Source of the DNA: CAYWRZ01 sp964460845
GTDB lineage: Bacteria > Bacteroidota > Bacteroidia > Flavobacteriales_D > UBA2798
NCBI GenBank assembly: GCA_964460845.1
Contig: CAYWRZ010000024.1
Coordinates: 1-31,919 of the forward strand
Direction of reading: 5' to 3'
DNA length: 31,919 bases
Of this stretch, positions 22,398 to 31,425 are shown piece by piece. The notes under the pieces were generated by a model. It was not told the origin of the DNA. It saw only the letters and a program-made list of their open reading frames with translations, and did no database searches. Both the position numbers and the translations under genes were made by a program. Each line of letters opens with the position of its first letter. The first letter of the stretch is position 1.

Positions 22398-24233
22398 TTA
22401 TTCTATCGTGATCAGGTAAGGAATGCGAGCCTGCACGCCTTTTTGCTGCAGCAGCTTGCTCAGTTGGTTCAGGTAAGTAGCCATTTCTGCCTGAAGACCG
22501 AAATGGGTGCGCATCAGCTCTGCTTTGGTTTCGTACTGAAGCTCTTCGAAAAATTCCTGAATAGGATTTTTTACTTCAGGATATTCTACCAGCTCATAGT
22601 TCTCGATTTTTGCGCGTTTTGCCGCTTCGCGAATAGCGTCGTTGAGTCCGCCGAGCTCATCTACCAGTCCTATTTCGAGCGCATCGACACCGCTCCATAC
22701 ACGACCCTGACCGATGCTGTCCACCACTTCGGTGCTGAGGTTGCGGCCTTCGCCGACCTTGCTGATGAAGTCGTGGTAAATTTCATCGACACCTTCCTGA
22801 ATGACTTTGTATTCGAAATCGTCGAGCGGGCGCGACACCGAACCTAAATCGCTATGCGCATTGGTGCGTACGCGGTCGAACGTGATGCCGAGCTTATTTT
22901 TGAACATACGAGCCGTGTTGGGCAATACCCCGAACACCCCGATAGATCCGGTAATGGTGTTGGGCTGTGCGTAGATCCGGTGGGCGTTACAGGCAATGTA
23001 ATAGCCTCCCGAAGCCGCTAAGTCACCCATCGATACGATAAAAGGCTTGGCTTTTCCGGCCAGCCCGGTTTCGCGCCAGATTACGTCAGAAGCCAGCGCG
23101 CTTCCACCTGGCGAATTGATACGCAGTACAATGGCTTTGACCGAGCTGTCGAGACGGGCTTCGCGGATTTGTTCAGCCAGCGTTTCGGAACCAATCGACT
23201 CACGGTCGCCTTTGCCGTCCACAATATCGCCCTGTGCATAAATGACCGCGATGTAATTTTTACCGTCTTTTTTGTTTTTCTTGTCTTTACGGGCCGCTTG
23301 TGCTTCGCGTTCTTTTCCGGCTTCGCGTTTGTCGCGGGTGTAATCTGATAGTTTTACCAGGTTCAGTTCCTCTTCTTCTTTCACTCCGGCGCGCGATTTC
23401 AGGTTAGCGATCAGCTCATCGCGATAAGCCGTACGATCGATCAGCTTGTGATCGACTGATTTTTGGGCGGTGGTGAGCTGAAGCTCATCGGCCAAACGAT
23501 TAAGTTCTTCTACCGTAACGCCGCGTTTTTCAGAAATGCCGGTTAGGGTATGGTTCCATATCGAGCCAAGGTACTTTTCAGTCTGCTTGCGATTGGCATC
23601 GCTCATTTTATCATACAGTAAAGGTTCTACGGCACTTTTAAACTGGTTGTTGGAACCGCGAATGATGTTCATGTCAAGCTCCAGCTTTTCGAGCATCCCT
23701 TTCAGGAAAAGAATTTCGGCCGTCAGTCCGGTGTGCTGGGCGAGCCCTTCGGGATACAGCAGTATTTCGTCGGCAGCGGTGGCCAGGTAATAGCCTTTAT
23801 GGGTGTAAACTTCGCTGTAGGCGACTACGAATTTGCCCGACTTTTTGAAGGCTTCGAGCGCATTGCGTATTTCTTCGACCGAGGCCCATCCGGCGCCTAC
23901 GGTGGCGCTTTCGAGCAGGATACCTTTTATTTTGTCGTCTTTCGAAGCTCTTTCGAGCGACTTGAGAATGATATTCAGTCCCTTGCCTTTAGAAGATCCG
24001 CCCATCAGATCGAAGGGGAAATCAAGGTTTCGCTCCTGATCCTGAAAAGGCATATCGAAGCGAAGGTGTAAGACCGAATTGTCTTTGATCTCGACCTGGT
24101 TGTGGGAGTCAAAATCTTTGAACCCGTTCATAAGTTGCGAAACCAGGAATACGGCAAATATAAAGGCGAGGATAATCCCCGTTACAAGCTGGCCGAGTGC
24201 CGAAGCAGCCATGAACTTAAAAAATTCTCTCAT
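22398..24233 (-). CDS. sppA: Signal peptide peptidase SppA, long type
   Basis: A 611-residue membrane-bound serine protease that degrades cleaved signal peptides. One N-terminal membrane segment (about 9-35) is followed by two tandem S49 domains. By family alignment the catalytic Lys is Lys199 in NNQFKSAVEPLL and the Ser is Ser408 in SMGDLAASGGYYIA, nearly the numbering of the E. coli enzyme. RINSPGGSALASD (371-383) and NTITGSIGVFGV follow family form. A Lys-rich linker (about 300-325) sits before the second domain. The ATG at 24233 is chosen; the 21 codons upstream are not family-like. Confidence 0.95.
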   Translation of the reverse strand: MREFFKFMAASALGQLVTGIILAFIFAVFLVSQLMNGFKDFDSHNQVEIKDNSVLHLRFDMPFQDQERNLDFPFDLMGGSSKGKGLNIILKSLERASKDDKIKGILLESATVGAGWASVEEIRNALEAFKKSGKFVVAYSEVYTHKGYYLATAADEILLYPEGLAQHTGLTAEILFLKGMLEKLELDMNIIRGSNNQFKSAVEPLLYDKMSDANRKQTEKYLGSIWNHTLTGISEKRGVTVEELNRLADELQLTTAQKSVDHKLIDRTAYRDELIANLKSRAGVKEEEELNLVKLSDYTRDKREAGKEREAQAARKDKKNKKDGKNYIAVIYAQGDIVDGKGDRESIGSETLAEQIREARLDSSVKAIVLRINSPGGSALASDVIWRETGLAGKAKPFIVSMGDLAASGGYYIACNAHRIYAQPNTITGSIGVFGVLPNTARMFKNKLGITFDRVRTNAHSDLGSVSRPLDDFEYKVIQEGVDEIYHDFISKVGEGRNLSTEVVDSIGQGRVWSGVDALEIGLVDELGGLNDAIREAAKRAKIENYELVEYPEVKNPIQEFFEELQYETKAELMRTHFGLQAEMATYLNQLSKLLQQKGVQARIPYLITIE

Positions 24234-24382
24234 CTGGATTGGGTATTTTATATTCAAATTTACAAGACTCTTTTGAAACAAGCTGTGGAAATACATCAGC
24301 GGACATATAATTTGTTGAAGGGAAAGCCTCCGATTGCGTATTTTTGCCCTCTGGAGCGGCTCAAAAGCGCTGAACAGGATGT

Positions 24383-24889
24383 ATGGAGAAGGTTTTTCTT
24401 TTATTAGGCGGTAATCAGGGTGATACGCTTGCTTTGTTTCGTTCGGCGCTTCGGGAGCTTGAGCTTCGCGCCGGTCGGGTCGTTCGCCGCTCGGCTTCTT
24501 TTACTTCTCCGTCCTGGGGTTTTTCTCATCCTTCCCCTTTTTTCAATCAGGCCGTGGAGCTACATACGGAGCTCGAACCTGAAGTGCTGCTCGATGAACT
24601 GTTGCGTATAGAGGCACTTCACGGTCGCATTCGTGAAGAAAAGGCTTCGGGCTACAGTGCGCGATCGCTTGATATAGACATATTGGCTTATGGCAGCCGG
24701 GTGCAGGACAGCGAAAGACTTATTCTGCCGCACCCGCGTATGCACCTGCGGCGTTTTGCCCTGCTTCCGTTTTTACAGTTGGAGCCGGGGTGGAAGCACC
24801 CCTTGCTGGGACAAACCGTAGAAGCCTTGCTTGCCGCCTGTCCGGATAGGGCCGAAGTACACGAAGTCAGCGAGGAAGATGCGGTATAA
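24383..24889 (+). CDS. folK: 2-amino-4-hydroxy-6-hydroxymethyldihydropteridine pyrophosphokinase
   Basis: A 168-residue HPPK of folate synthesis, transferring pyrophosphate from ATP to the pterin alcohol. Features are VFLLLGGNQGDTLALFRSAL at the N-terminus, SPSWGFSHPSPFFNQAVEL in the middle, and the signature ARSLDIDILAYG followed by LILPHPRMHLRRFALLP. The length is normal. Its last 11 bases overlap the deoxynucleoside kinase gene. Confidence 0.95.
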   Translation: MEKVFLLLGGNQGDTLALFRSALRELELRAGRVVRRSASFTSPSWGFSHPSPFFNQAVELHTELEPEVLLDELLRIEALHGRIREEKASGYSARSLDIDILAYGSRVQDSERLILPHPRMHLRRFALLPFLQLEPGWKHPLLGQTVEALLAACPDRAEVHEVSEEDAV

Positions 24890-25511
24890 TTACCTGTCCA
24901 TAGAAGGCTGCATAGGCGCAGGGAAAACCACGCTTAGCCGTTTGTTGGCGCGTGAGTACGGCGGGCGTTGTATCCTCGAAGAGTTTGAAGATAATCCGTT
25001 TTTGGGGCGTTTTTACGAAGATCCGGCACGGTATGCCTTTTCGGTCGAGATGTTTTTCCTGGCGGGGCGTTACCGGCAATTGTCGGCGCTGGTGCCTCAA
25101 TCTGAGCTTTTTTCCGACTTTACCGTGTCGGATTATTACCTCGAAAAGTCGCTGGTCTATGCGCGTACCAACCTGAATCCCGACGAGTTTGAACTTTTTC
25201 GACGACTTTTCGACATTATGTATGCACAGCTTCCAAAACCCGAATTATTGGTTTATCTTTATCTTCCACCCGGGCGATTGAAGCAGCATATTCGGAAGCG
25301 TGGACGTCCTTATGAATTGAATATCAGAGAGACGTATCTCGAGAGTGTGCAGGGAACGTATCTGGATCACCTTAAAAAAATGAGTGACCAGCGTATAGTG
25401 GTGTTGGATTACGGAACGCTTGACTTTGAATCGAACTCCGAACACTTGAAGGAGGTATTTGCGGTTATAAACCGGGAATACCCCTTGGGAATCAGCTATG
25501 TATCGCTGTGA
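24879..25511 (+). CDS. Deoxynucleoside kinase (dAK/dGK/dCK family)
   Basis: A 210-residue kinase of the deoxyadenosine/deoxyguanosine type for deoxynucleotide salvage. The P-loop is IEGCIGAGKTTLSRLL (Gly10-Thr18). FEDNPFLGRFYEDPARYAFS (acceptor-site region), YYLEKSLVYARTNL, and the lid KRGRPYELNIRETYLESVQ fit the family. The nucleoside preference cannot be read. The ATG at 24879 overlaps folK by 11 bases, so the two are translationally coupled. The frame extends 16 codons upstream, which is not family-like. Confidence 0.9.
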   Translation: MRYNYLSIEGCIGAGKTTLSRLLAREYGGRCILEEFEDNPFLGRFYEDPARYAFSVEMFFLAGRYRQLSALVPQSELFSDFTVSDYYLEKSLVYARTNLNPDEFELFRRLFDIMYAQLPKPELLVYLYLPPGRLKQHIRKRGRPYELNIRETYLESVQGTYLDHLKKMSDQRIVVLDYGTLDFESNSEHLKEVFAVINREYPLGISYVSL

Positions 25512-25562
25512 GGATTGGTGGTTGAAAAAGCGGGTTTTATCGCAAATGTTCGTGGATTCGTT

Positions 25563-25592
25563 TTTGATTTTTAAAATAATGCCTTAATATTG
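25563..25592 (+). promoter_or_regulatory. Promoter of the TPR lipoprotein gene
   Basis: TTTG (25563-25566), 18 bases, then TAATATTG (25585-25592), one mismatch from TAnnTTTG. It ends 25 bases before the ATG. This is one of the best-formed promoters in the window. Confidence 0.55.
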
Positions 25593-25617
25593 CACCCGAA
25601 TTAAAAAGCATCCTCTA

Positions 25618-27330
25618 ATGAAAAAGAATCGACTCATCGGATTATCTGCTGCGGCTCTGGCGGGCGTATTTCTGGTACAGGGTTGCAAACTTGTAAAAGA
25701 TATTGATTACAAGGTTACACCCAACCCCGTTGAAATGCACGGCGATAGCATTACCTTGAATATCAACGGTAAATTCCAGACAAAAGGCCTTCACAAAAGA
25801 GCTGTCGTAGAAGTAACTCCTGTTATTATCGGCTCTGACGGTACGGAGAAAGCGTTCAAAACTGAAACTTTCAAGGGTACTAAAGCCGCCGGTAACGGTA
25901 AAACTATAGGCAGAGAGGGTGGTTCCTTCTCTTACACCTCCAAAATCCCTTACAGCTCCGAGCTGGAAGTGGCGGAGATTAAAGTGAAAATCCTCCCCAA
26001 AAAAGGTACCAAAGAAAAAGCGCTTATCGTGACCGATAAGATTGCCGACGGTACTGTGATTACTCCCTTGCTGTTGCAGAACGACGACAAGGTGATTTTT
26101 GCCAAGGACAAGTTCCAGCGTGTAACTTCCCACACTGCCGAAGTAGTGATTCACTACCAGAAAGATCGTTCGGAAGTGCTGGGCAAAGAAGTGAACAAAA
26201 AAGAATACAAAGATTTCGTAAACTGGCTCAAAGGTGCTACGGCTAATCCCCGTATCGACCTGAAAGGCATCACTATTCCGGCTTACGCATCGCCCGAAGG
26301 TGAGCTTTCGTTCAACAACGAGCTGGCCAATGAGCGTGCAAAAAGCGCTTACGAAACCATCGTTAAAGAATTCAAAAAGCTCAAGCACGAAAAAGGATCT
26401 GAGGCTTCTTTCTACACCCAGCAAGGTAAAGGAGAAGACTGGGAAGGCTTTAAAGCGCTCATGGAGAAATCCAGCATCGCCGACAAAGAGCTTATCCTCC
26501 GCGTGCTGACCATGTACAACGACCTTTCCAAGCGTGAGCAGGAAATCCGTAACATGGCTAAGACCTACAAAGAAATCGAAGAAACTATCCTGCCGCAACT
26601 GCGTCGTTCGGTAGTGGTACTCAGCTACGATTTGACGGGTAAGACCGATGCCGAACTGGTAGAAGTGTCTAAGTCTAAGCCCGACTCGCTCACTATCGAA
26701 GAGATCCTCTTTACTGCAACCCTCACCAACGACCTGAACGAGAAGCTCCGTCTTTACAGAGAAGCAGCCCGTGTATATCCTCAGGATTGGAGAGGTGCGA
26801 ACAACGTAGGTTCCGTGCTTTACCTCCAGGGTAAGCTCAACGATGCACAGGCTGAGTTTGAAAAAGCAGCCGGTATCGCTCCTGCCGAGCCTATCGTGAA
26901 AAACAACCTTGCGGCTATCGCTCGTATCAAAGGCGACCGTGCCAAAGCCGAGAAGCTGCTTTCTGAAGCTACCGGTGCAGGTCCCGAGGTAGAATACAAC
27001 AAAGGTATCATCAACATCCAAAAAGGCCGTTACAACGACGCTGTAGGTCAAATGGATAAGTTCGAAACCTTCAACCTTGGCCTCGCTGAGTTCCTTAACG
27101 GTAACAGTGGTAAAGCCAAATCTACGCTGAATGCTTCTCCTGAGGCTGACGCTGCAGTGGCTCATTACCTGCGTGCAGTTATCGAAGCGCGCGACCACCA
27201 GCTTGTACAAGTGGTGAAACACCTTAGCGCTGCCTTCGAAAAAGATCCTTCGCTCAAAGCAAAAGCTGCGAAAGATCGCGAGTTCCTGAAGTTTGCTGAC
27301 AAAGCTGAATTTCAGAATCTGGTGAAATAA
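25618..27330 (+). CDS. TPR lipoprotein with OmpA-like segment
   Basis: A 570-residue lipoprotein (lipobox LVQGC, Cys23). Residues about 30-160 are beta-rich, with many Lys and Thr. Residues about 180-260 hold a stretch like the OmpA C-terminal peptidoglycan-binding fold: IPAYASPEGELSFNNELANE, then RAKSAYE. Residues about 355-560 are tetratricopeptide repeats (DWRGANNVGSVLYLQGKLND, EPIVKNNLAAIARIKGDRAK). Codon use is strongly selected (AAA/AAC/GGT/CGT/GTA bias), it has its own promoter and a strong terminator, and the minus strand is open over nearly its whole length as a side effect of that bias. This suggests an abundant envelope protein, perhaps linking the outer membrane to peptidoglycan. 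The name and function are not recognised. Confidence 0.85.
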   Translation: MKKNRLIGLSAAALAGVFLVQGCKLVKDIDYKVTPNPVEMHGDSITLNINGKFQTKGLHKRAVVEVTPVIIGSDGTEKAFKTETFKGTKAAGNGKTIGREGGSFSYTSKIPYSSELEVAEIKVKILPKKGTKEKALIVTDKIADGTVITPLLLQNDDKVIFAKDKFQRVTSHTAEVVIHYQKDRSEVLGKEVNKKEYKDFVNWLKGATANPRIDLKGITIPAYASPEGELSFNNELANERAKSAYETIVKEFKKLKHEKGSEASFYTQQGKGEDWEGFKALMEKSSIADKELILRVLTMYNDLSKREQEIRNMAKTYKEIEETILPQLRRSVVVLSYDLTGKTDAELVEVSKSKPDSLTIEEILFTATLTNDLNEKLRLYREAARVYPQDWRGANNVGSVLYLQGKLNDAQAEFEKAAGIAPAEPIVKNNLAAIARIKGDRAKAEKLLSEATGAGPEVEYNKGIINIQKGRYNDAVGQMDKFETFNLGLAEFLNGNSGKAKSTLNASPEADAAVAHYLRAVIEARDHQLVQVVKHLSAAFEKDPSLKAKAAKDREFLKFADKAEFQNLVK

Positions 27331-27353
27331 GAAATCCGATGCTTTATATAGAA

Positions 27354-27385
27354 AACGGGTCCGCATAGCGGGCCCGTTTTTTTTT
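27354..27385 (+). terminator. Strong terminator after the TPR lipoprotein
   Basis: An 11-bp stem (27354-27364 with 27368-27378, one G-T pair), loop ATA, then nine T. It separates the lipoprotein from the E1 gene. Confidence 0.9.
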
Positions 27386-27443
27386 GCGCGGCCTTTTCCA
27401 AAGAATAAAAAACCGCCGCCCGGTCTCACGTTGATTTAATATC

Positions 27444-27451
27444 TACCTTTG
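27444..27451 (+). promoter_or_regulatory. -7 promoter element of the E1 gene
   Basis: TACCTTTG is an exact TAnnTTTG, 22 bases before the ATG at 27474. No good -33 box is seen. Confidence 0.45.
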
Positions 27452-27473
27452 TACCGAAAAATAATTTTCATTC

Positions 27474-29477
27474 ATGCCGACTCTTGCGCAACCGGCGCTT
27501 ACCTATAACCGCCGGAATTTTTCGGATGCTCAGCTTCTCGAACTTTATGAGGCAGTGATGCTGCCCCGACTCATTGAAGAGAAAATGCTGATCCTGCTGC
27601 GGCAGGGACGTATCTCCAAATGGTTTTCGGGCTTCGGACAGGAAGCTATTTCGGTAGGCTCTACTTTGGCTATGCAGCGCGACGAATACATCCTGCCCAT
27701 GCATCGCAACCTTGGGGTATTCACCTCTCGCGGCTTGCCTTTGCATCGTCTTTTTGCTCAGTTTCAGGGTAAAGAAGCAGGATTTACCAAAGGCCGTGAT
27801 CGCTCTTTCCATTTCGGGGTAAAAGAATACAACCTGGTGGGAATGATTTCGCACCTCGGCCCTCAGCTCGGTATTGCCGACGGAATAGCATTGGCACATA
27901 AGCTGCGTAAAGAAAACAAATGTACGCTTGTCTTTTCGGGCGATGGCGGTGCCAGCGAAGGCGATTTTCACGAGGCGGTCAACGTGGCTGCCGTATGGGA
28001 TCTGCCCGTTATTTTTACCATCGAAAATAATCAGTGGGGGCTTTCTACGCCTTCTTCAGAGCAGTTCCGCTGCAAACAGTTTATCGATAAAGCCATAGGC
28101 TACGGAATTGAAGGGATTCAGGTAGATGGTAACAACTTGCTTGAAGTGTATCACGCCGTGCAAACAATTGCCGAAGATTTGCGTCAGCGGCCGAGACCCG
28201 TGCTGTTAGAATGTGTAACCTTCAGGATGCGCGGACACGAAGAAGCTTCGGGTACCAAATATTACCCCGAAGGCATACAGGAAAAGTGGGCCATAAAAGA
28301 TCCCGTGTACAATTACGAAGCGTTCCTTGTACAGGAAGGTGTGCTTAGCACCGAAAAAGCAGAAACTATCAAAGCCGGTATCCGGCAAAAAATAGTGGAG
28401 GAACTGGAAATCGCGTTTGCCGAACCTGCCGTAAGTGTGAGCACCGAGAAAGAAACAGGTGACCTTTATGCGCCGCTTACACAAGCACCGATTGCACCTG
28501 CTTCCGACAAGCACAGCGACAAAAGATTGATAGATGCCATTTCGGATGCGCTGCGTCAGGGTATGGAGAAACATTCCAACCTGGTGCTTATGGGACAGGA
28601 TATTGCCGAATACGGCGGCGTGTTCAAAGTGACCGAAGGATTTGTGAAGCAGTTCGGTAAAGAACGTGTGCGCAATACGCCCCTGTGCGAATCGGCGATT
28701 ATCGGTGCCGGATTGGGGCTTAGCATTCACGGACACAAAGCCGTCTGCGAAATGCAGTTTGCCGATTTCGTAACCTGCGGATTTAATCAGATAGTAAATA
28801 ACCTGGCTAAAATTCATTACCGCTGGGGGCAAAACGCCGATGTGATTGTACGTATGCCGACCGGAGCGGGAGTGGCAGCGGGGCCTTTCCACTCGCAGAG
28901 CAACGAAGCCTGGTTTTTTCATACGCCGGGATTAAAAGTCGTATATCCGGCTTTCCCTTCCGAAGCAAAAGGACTGCTCTTAGCGGCGATAGAAGATCCC
29001 AACCCGGTGATTTTCTTTGAGCATAAAGCGCTTTACCGTAGTATTAGCGAAGCTGTGCCCGACGATTATTACACGCTTGAAATAGGCAAAGCATCGCTGG
29101 TCAGCGAGGGCAGCGATATCTCTATTATCACTTACGGTATGGGAGTGCATTGGGCCCTGGAAGCGCTGAAGGCGCATCCCGAAATCAAAGCCGATGTAGT
29201 AAACCTGCGTACCCTGCTCCCGCTCGATACCGAAACCATTTTTAATTCGGTCAAAAAGACGGGAAAAGCGATAGTGCTGCACGAAGACTGTTATACAGGA
29301 GGAATAGGCGGAGAAATAGCCGCATTGATTGCCGAACATTGTTTTCATTCGCTCGATGCGCCTGTAGCTCGTGTGGGTAGCCTCGATACGCCCGTGCCTT
29401 TTGCCGTACAGCTTGAGAATAACTTTTTACCCAAAGAGCGCTTCCTTGCAAAGCTGCAGGAAATGCTGGGGTACTGA
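27474..29477 (+). CDS. Fused alpha/beta 2-oxoacid dehydrogenase E1 (BCKDH type)
   Basis: A 667-residue thiamine-diphosphate enzyme with E1 alpha (about 15-330) joined to E1 beta (about 345-667). The alpha part has the TPP motif GDGGASEGDF ... IENN (156-186) and the phosphorylation-loop-like RMRGHEEASGTKYYP. The beta part begins KRLIDAISDALRQGMEKH and holds GQDIAEYGGVFKVTEG, TPLCESAIIGAGLG and AGPFHSQSNEAWF. Fused E1 of this shape in Bacteroidota is usually assigned to the branched-chain 2-oxoacid (2-oxoisovalerate) dehydrogenase complex, which feeds iso-fatty acid synthesis; pyruvate specificity cannot be excluded. The E2 and E3 genes are not nearby. Confidence 0.9.
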   Translation: MPTLAQPALTYNRRNFSDAQLLELYEAVMLPRLIEEKMLILLRQGRISKWFSGFGQEAISVGSTLAMQRDEYILPMHRNLGVFTSRGLPLHRLFAQFQGKEAGFTKGRDRSFHFGVKEYNLVGMISHLGPQLGIADGIALAHKLRKENKCTLVFSGDGGASEGDFHEAVNVAAVWDLPVIFTIENNQWGLSTPSSEQFRCKQFIDKAIGYGIEGIQVDGNNLLEVYHAVQTIAEDLRQRPRPVLLECVTFRMRGHEEASGTKYYPEGIQEKWAIKDPVYNYEAFLVQEGVLSTEKAETIKAGIRQKIVEELEIAFAEPAVSVSTEKETGDLYAPLTQAPIAPASDKHSDKRLIDAISDALRQGMEKHSNLVLMGQDIAEYGGVFKVTEGFVKQFGKERVRNTPLCESAIIGAGLGLSIHGHKAVCEMQFADFVTCGFNQIVNNLAKIHYRWGQNADVIVRMPTGAGVAAGPFHSQSNEAWFFHTPGLKVVYPAFPSEAKGLLLAAIEDPNPVIFFEHKALYRSISEAVPDDYYTLEIGKASLVSEGSDISIITYGMGVHWALEALKAHPEIKADVVNLRTLLPLDTETIFNSVKKTGKAIVLHEDCYTGGIGGEIAALIAEHCFHSLDAPVARVGSLDTPVPFAVQLENNFLPKERFLAKLQEMLGY

Positions 29478-29531
29478 GTGTTCTCTCGTTTTTACAGCGA
29501 AAATTCCTTTTAAACACTTACCTTTAAGCCT

Positions 29532-29550
29532 CCGGATGAGGCACATCCGG
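29532..29550. other. Perfect hairpin between E1 and FKBP genes
   Basis: CCGGATG (29532-29538) pairs with CATCCGG (29544-29550) around loop AGGCA. No T-run follows directly, so it may be an RNA stability or attenuation element rather than a terminator. It lies 55 bases after the E1 stop. Confidence 0.45.
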
Positions 29551-29617
29551 CTCCGGAATGAAGTGTATCCGCTTTTTCCAGGACAGACAAGTACTATTCT
29601 TTAATTTTTTAGCATTT

Positions 29618-30046
29618 ATGGGAAAAGCTCAATTAAACGACACCGTAAAAGTACATTACACCGGTAAGCTCACTTCGGGCGAAGTGTTCGATTCTTCACT
29701 CGAAGCCGATCCGCTCGAATTTACCATAGGCGGCGGAATGTTAATCCCCGCTTTTGAACAGGCCGTTATAGGGATGGCCCCTGACGAAACCCGCGTGGTG
29801 AATATTTCTTCTGACGAAGCTTACGGACCTGTACTTGATGAGCTTGTACAACAGGTGCCACGTAATGTGCTGCCCGAGGATATGAATCCGGTACCGGGGC
29901 AGGAGCTCGTCTCTGAAAATGAAAATGGCGAACAGCTTATAGTAGTGGTTAAAGAAGTGAACGATACGCATGTCACGATCGACGCCAACCATCCGCTTGC
30001 CGGAAAAGACCTTACCTTCGAAATACGATTGGTTGAAATTGCCTGA
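29618..30046 (+). CDS. FKBP-type peptidyl-prolyl isomerase, SlyD-like
   Basis: A 142-residue cytoplasmic prolyl isomerase and chaperone. The FKBP part has DTVKVHYTGKLTSGEVFDSS at the start and LEFTIGGGMLIPAFEQAVIG, then the insert-in-flap domain (about 70-125; EAYGPVLDELVQQVPRNVLP) and the return LAGKDLTFEIRLVEI. The His-rich metal-binding tail of E. coli SlyD is absent. The ATG at 29618 is chosen; the 20 codons upstream are not family-like and no signal peptide exists. Confidence 0.93.
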   Translation: MGKAQLNDTVKVHYTGKLTSGEVFDSSLEADPLEFTIGGGMLIPAFEQAVIGMAPDETRVVNISSDEAYGPVLDELVQQVPRNVLPEDMNPVPGQELVSENENGEQLIVVVKEVNDTHVTIDANHPLAGKDLTFEIRLVEIA

Positions 30047-30069
30047 GTACGACGAATTCTGAAACGAAT

Positions 30070-30101
30070 AACGCGCTTCTTACACCGGAGCGCGTTTTTT
30101 T
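30070..30101 (+). terminator. Terminator after the FKBP gene
   Basis: The stem AACGCGCTTC (30070-30079) with GGAGCGCGTT (30087-30096, one T-G pair) is followed by T to 30101. It lies between two converging genes. Confidence 0.85.
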
Positions 30102-30125
30102 ATGTCTGAAAATCGGGTATGGATT

Positions 30126-31049
30126 TTACAGCTTTTTCATCAGGTAACGGTAAAGGTTTACCATCGCTTTGATGTCGCGTTTGTGTACGATTTCGTCGGG
30201 CGAATGTACATTGTCTTCGGGTGCGCCGATAAAACACCAATCGACCGCCAAATCGCTTTTTTGCAGGGCGGTACCGTCGCTGCCGCCTGCACTTTCCACT
30301 TCGAGCTGAAAAGGAATGCCGCTTTCTTCGGCCAGCTTCACGATACGATTTACGTAACTGCGCCGTGGGATACCCGAATCGCGCAGCGAAATAGCTACAC
30401 CTTTGCCGTGCGCCACCCCTCTGGTAACCCAGGTTATATCGGAGATTAGCGCTTGTCGAAGTCCGTAATTTTCGTGCAGAAAACGAGCTATATAGCCTAC
30501 TGTACCACCGCCGTGCTCTTCGTAAGTAGAAAACACGATCGCTCCGTGTTCGAGTGTGGGTGCTACCTGCAGGGCATTCCATACGCCCAGTCGGTTATCG
30601 AGGTAACAGCATTGCACAAAATCGCGGCTTTCGCGCCACTCGGGTTTAAACGTGAGGCAGGTGCCCCGATCGATGGGGCGTTTGAAAAGGTATTCAATGC
30701 TTTGTGAACCGTTTTCATGCTCAATGAGCAGCAGCTCGCATTCAATTTTTCCTTTCGAATCGCGGCCGCTGAGCTTTGTGCCGTCGGTCAGCTCGGGACC
30801 ACCGATGCGTATCAGCTTACGGTCGTAACCGGCGGTAAATCCTATCGAGTCGATGTGTGCGTATATAGCGGTGCGCGGTTGTCCGAATACCAGCACCAGG
30901 GCATCCTGAAAATCGCCGCCTTGGAAAATAAGGGGTTTTACTTTCCAGTTTTTTTGTTCCTGCCGGATGTAACGCAGCAGGAAGCGTGTCATTGCCGACT
31001 CATCGCCGCTGGGCGCAGGTATGGAGCAGAGTTTTTTGAGCAGTTCCAT
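30126..31049 (-). CDS. M42-family metallo-aminopeptidase
   Basis: A 307-residue dinuclear-zinc aminopeptidase (M42, glutamyl aminopeptidase or endoglucanase-M type). Metal ligands and catalytic residues fit: His in YAHIDSIGF, Asp in CCYLDNRLGVWNAL, the Glu pair in STYEEHGGGTVGY, Asp in LISDITWV, and His in NVHSPDEIVH. It begins MELLKKLCSIPAPSGDE, the normal family start. An extra 12 codons upstream would overlap the promoter element at 31083-31090, so the ATG at 31049 is chosen. It is somewhat short (family about 340-360) but no motif is missing. Confidence 0.92.
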   Translation of the reverse strand: MELLKKLCSIPAPSGDESAMTRFLLRYIRQEQKNWKVKPLIFQGGDFQDALVLVFGQPRTAIYAHIDSIGFTAGYDRKLIRIGGPELTDGTKLSGRDSKGKIECELLLIEHENGSQSIEYLFKRPIDRGTCLTFKPEWRESRDFVQCCYLDNRLGVWNALQVAPTLEHGAIVFSTYEEHGGGTVGYIARFLHENYGLRQALISDITWVTRGVAHGKGVAISLRDSGIPRRSYVNRIVKLAEESGIPFQLEVESAGGSDGTALQKSDLAVDWCFIGAPEDNVHSPDEIVHKRDIKAMVNLYRYLMKKL

Positions 31050-31082
31050 CAGGTAAAAATCAATAAATCTGTAAAAGTCTTC

Positions 31083-31090
31083 CAAAGATA
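31083..31090 (-). promoter_or_regulatory. -7 promoter element of the M42 gene
   Basis: On the minus strand TATCTTTG is an exact TAnnTTTG, 33 bases before the chosen ATG. No -33 box is evident. Confidence 0.45.
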
Positions 31091-31425
31091 AGGCTTTCGA
31101 CGTGTAGTCAGCCTAAGTGGAAAGTGGGGACTACAAAAATCACAGAGGTACCTGGTGTAAGGTGAACCGTGTTTTTCGTTTAGCAGCGAGTTTGAGTGCT
31201 CATGTTTTTTTGAGATTGATATACAGGAGTTTATTTTAATGTTAGAATTTTAAAAGACTGATATTCAAACTAAATACTAAAAAGCCTTTTTATAGGTTAA
31301 ATTCGTTTGTTCAAAAAAAGTTATTCACATAAGAGTAAGAGAGTAAAAAATCTTTTTTAAATTCGATTCATAGCGCAGATAGATTTTAGCGAAACCTATT
31401 CATTTTATTTTAATAAACAGTACGC
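31091..31425. other. A+T-rich spacer
   Basis: No coding region is supported on either strand. TAGATTTT (31380-31387), near TAnnTTTG, could drive the ORF at 31426. Otherwise I see nothing distinctive. Confidence 0.5.

Noticed and set aside
25642..27429. 595-residue open frame on the minus strand
   Set aside because: It lies opposite the codon-biased TPR lipoprotein. The bias removes stop codons on the other strand; the translation has no domain and is rich in Phe and Val.
28206..28922. 238-residue minus-strand ORF
   Set aside because: It is antisense to the fused E1 gene; no recognisable domain.
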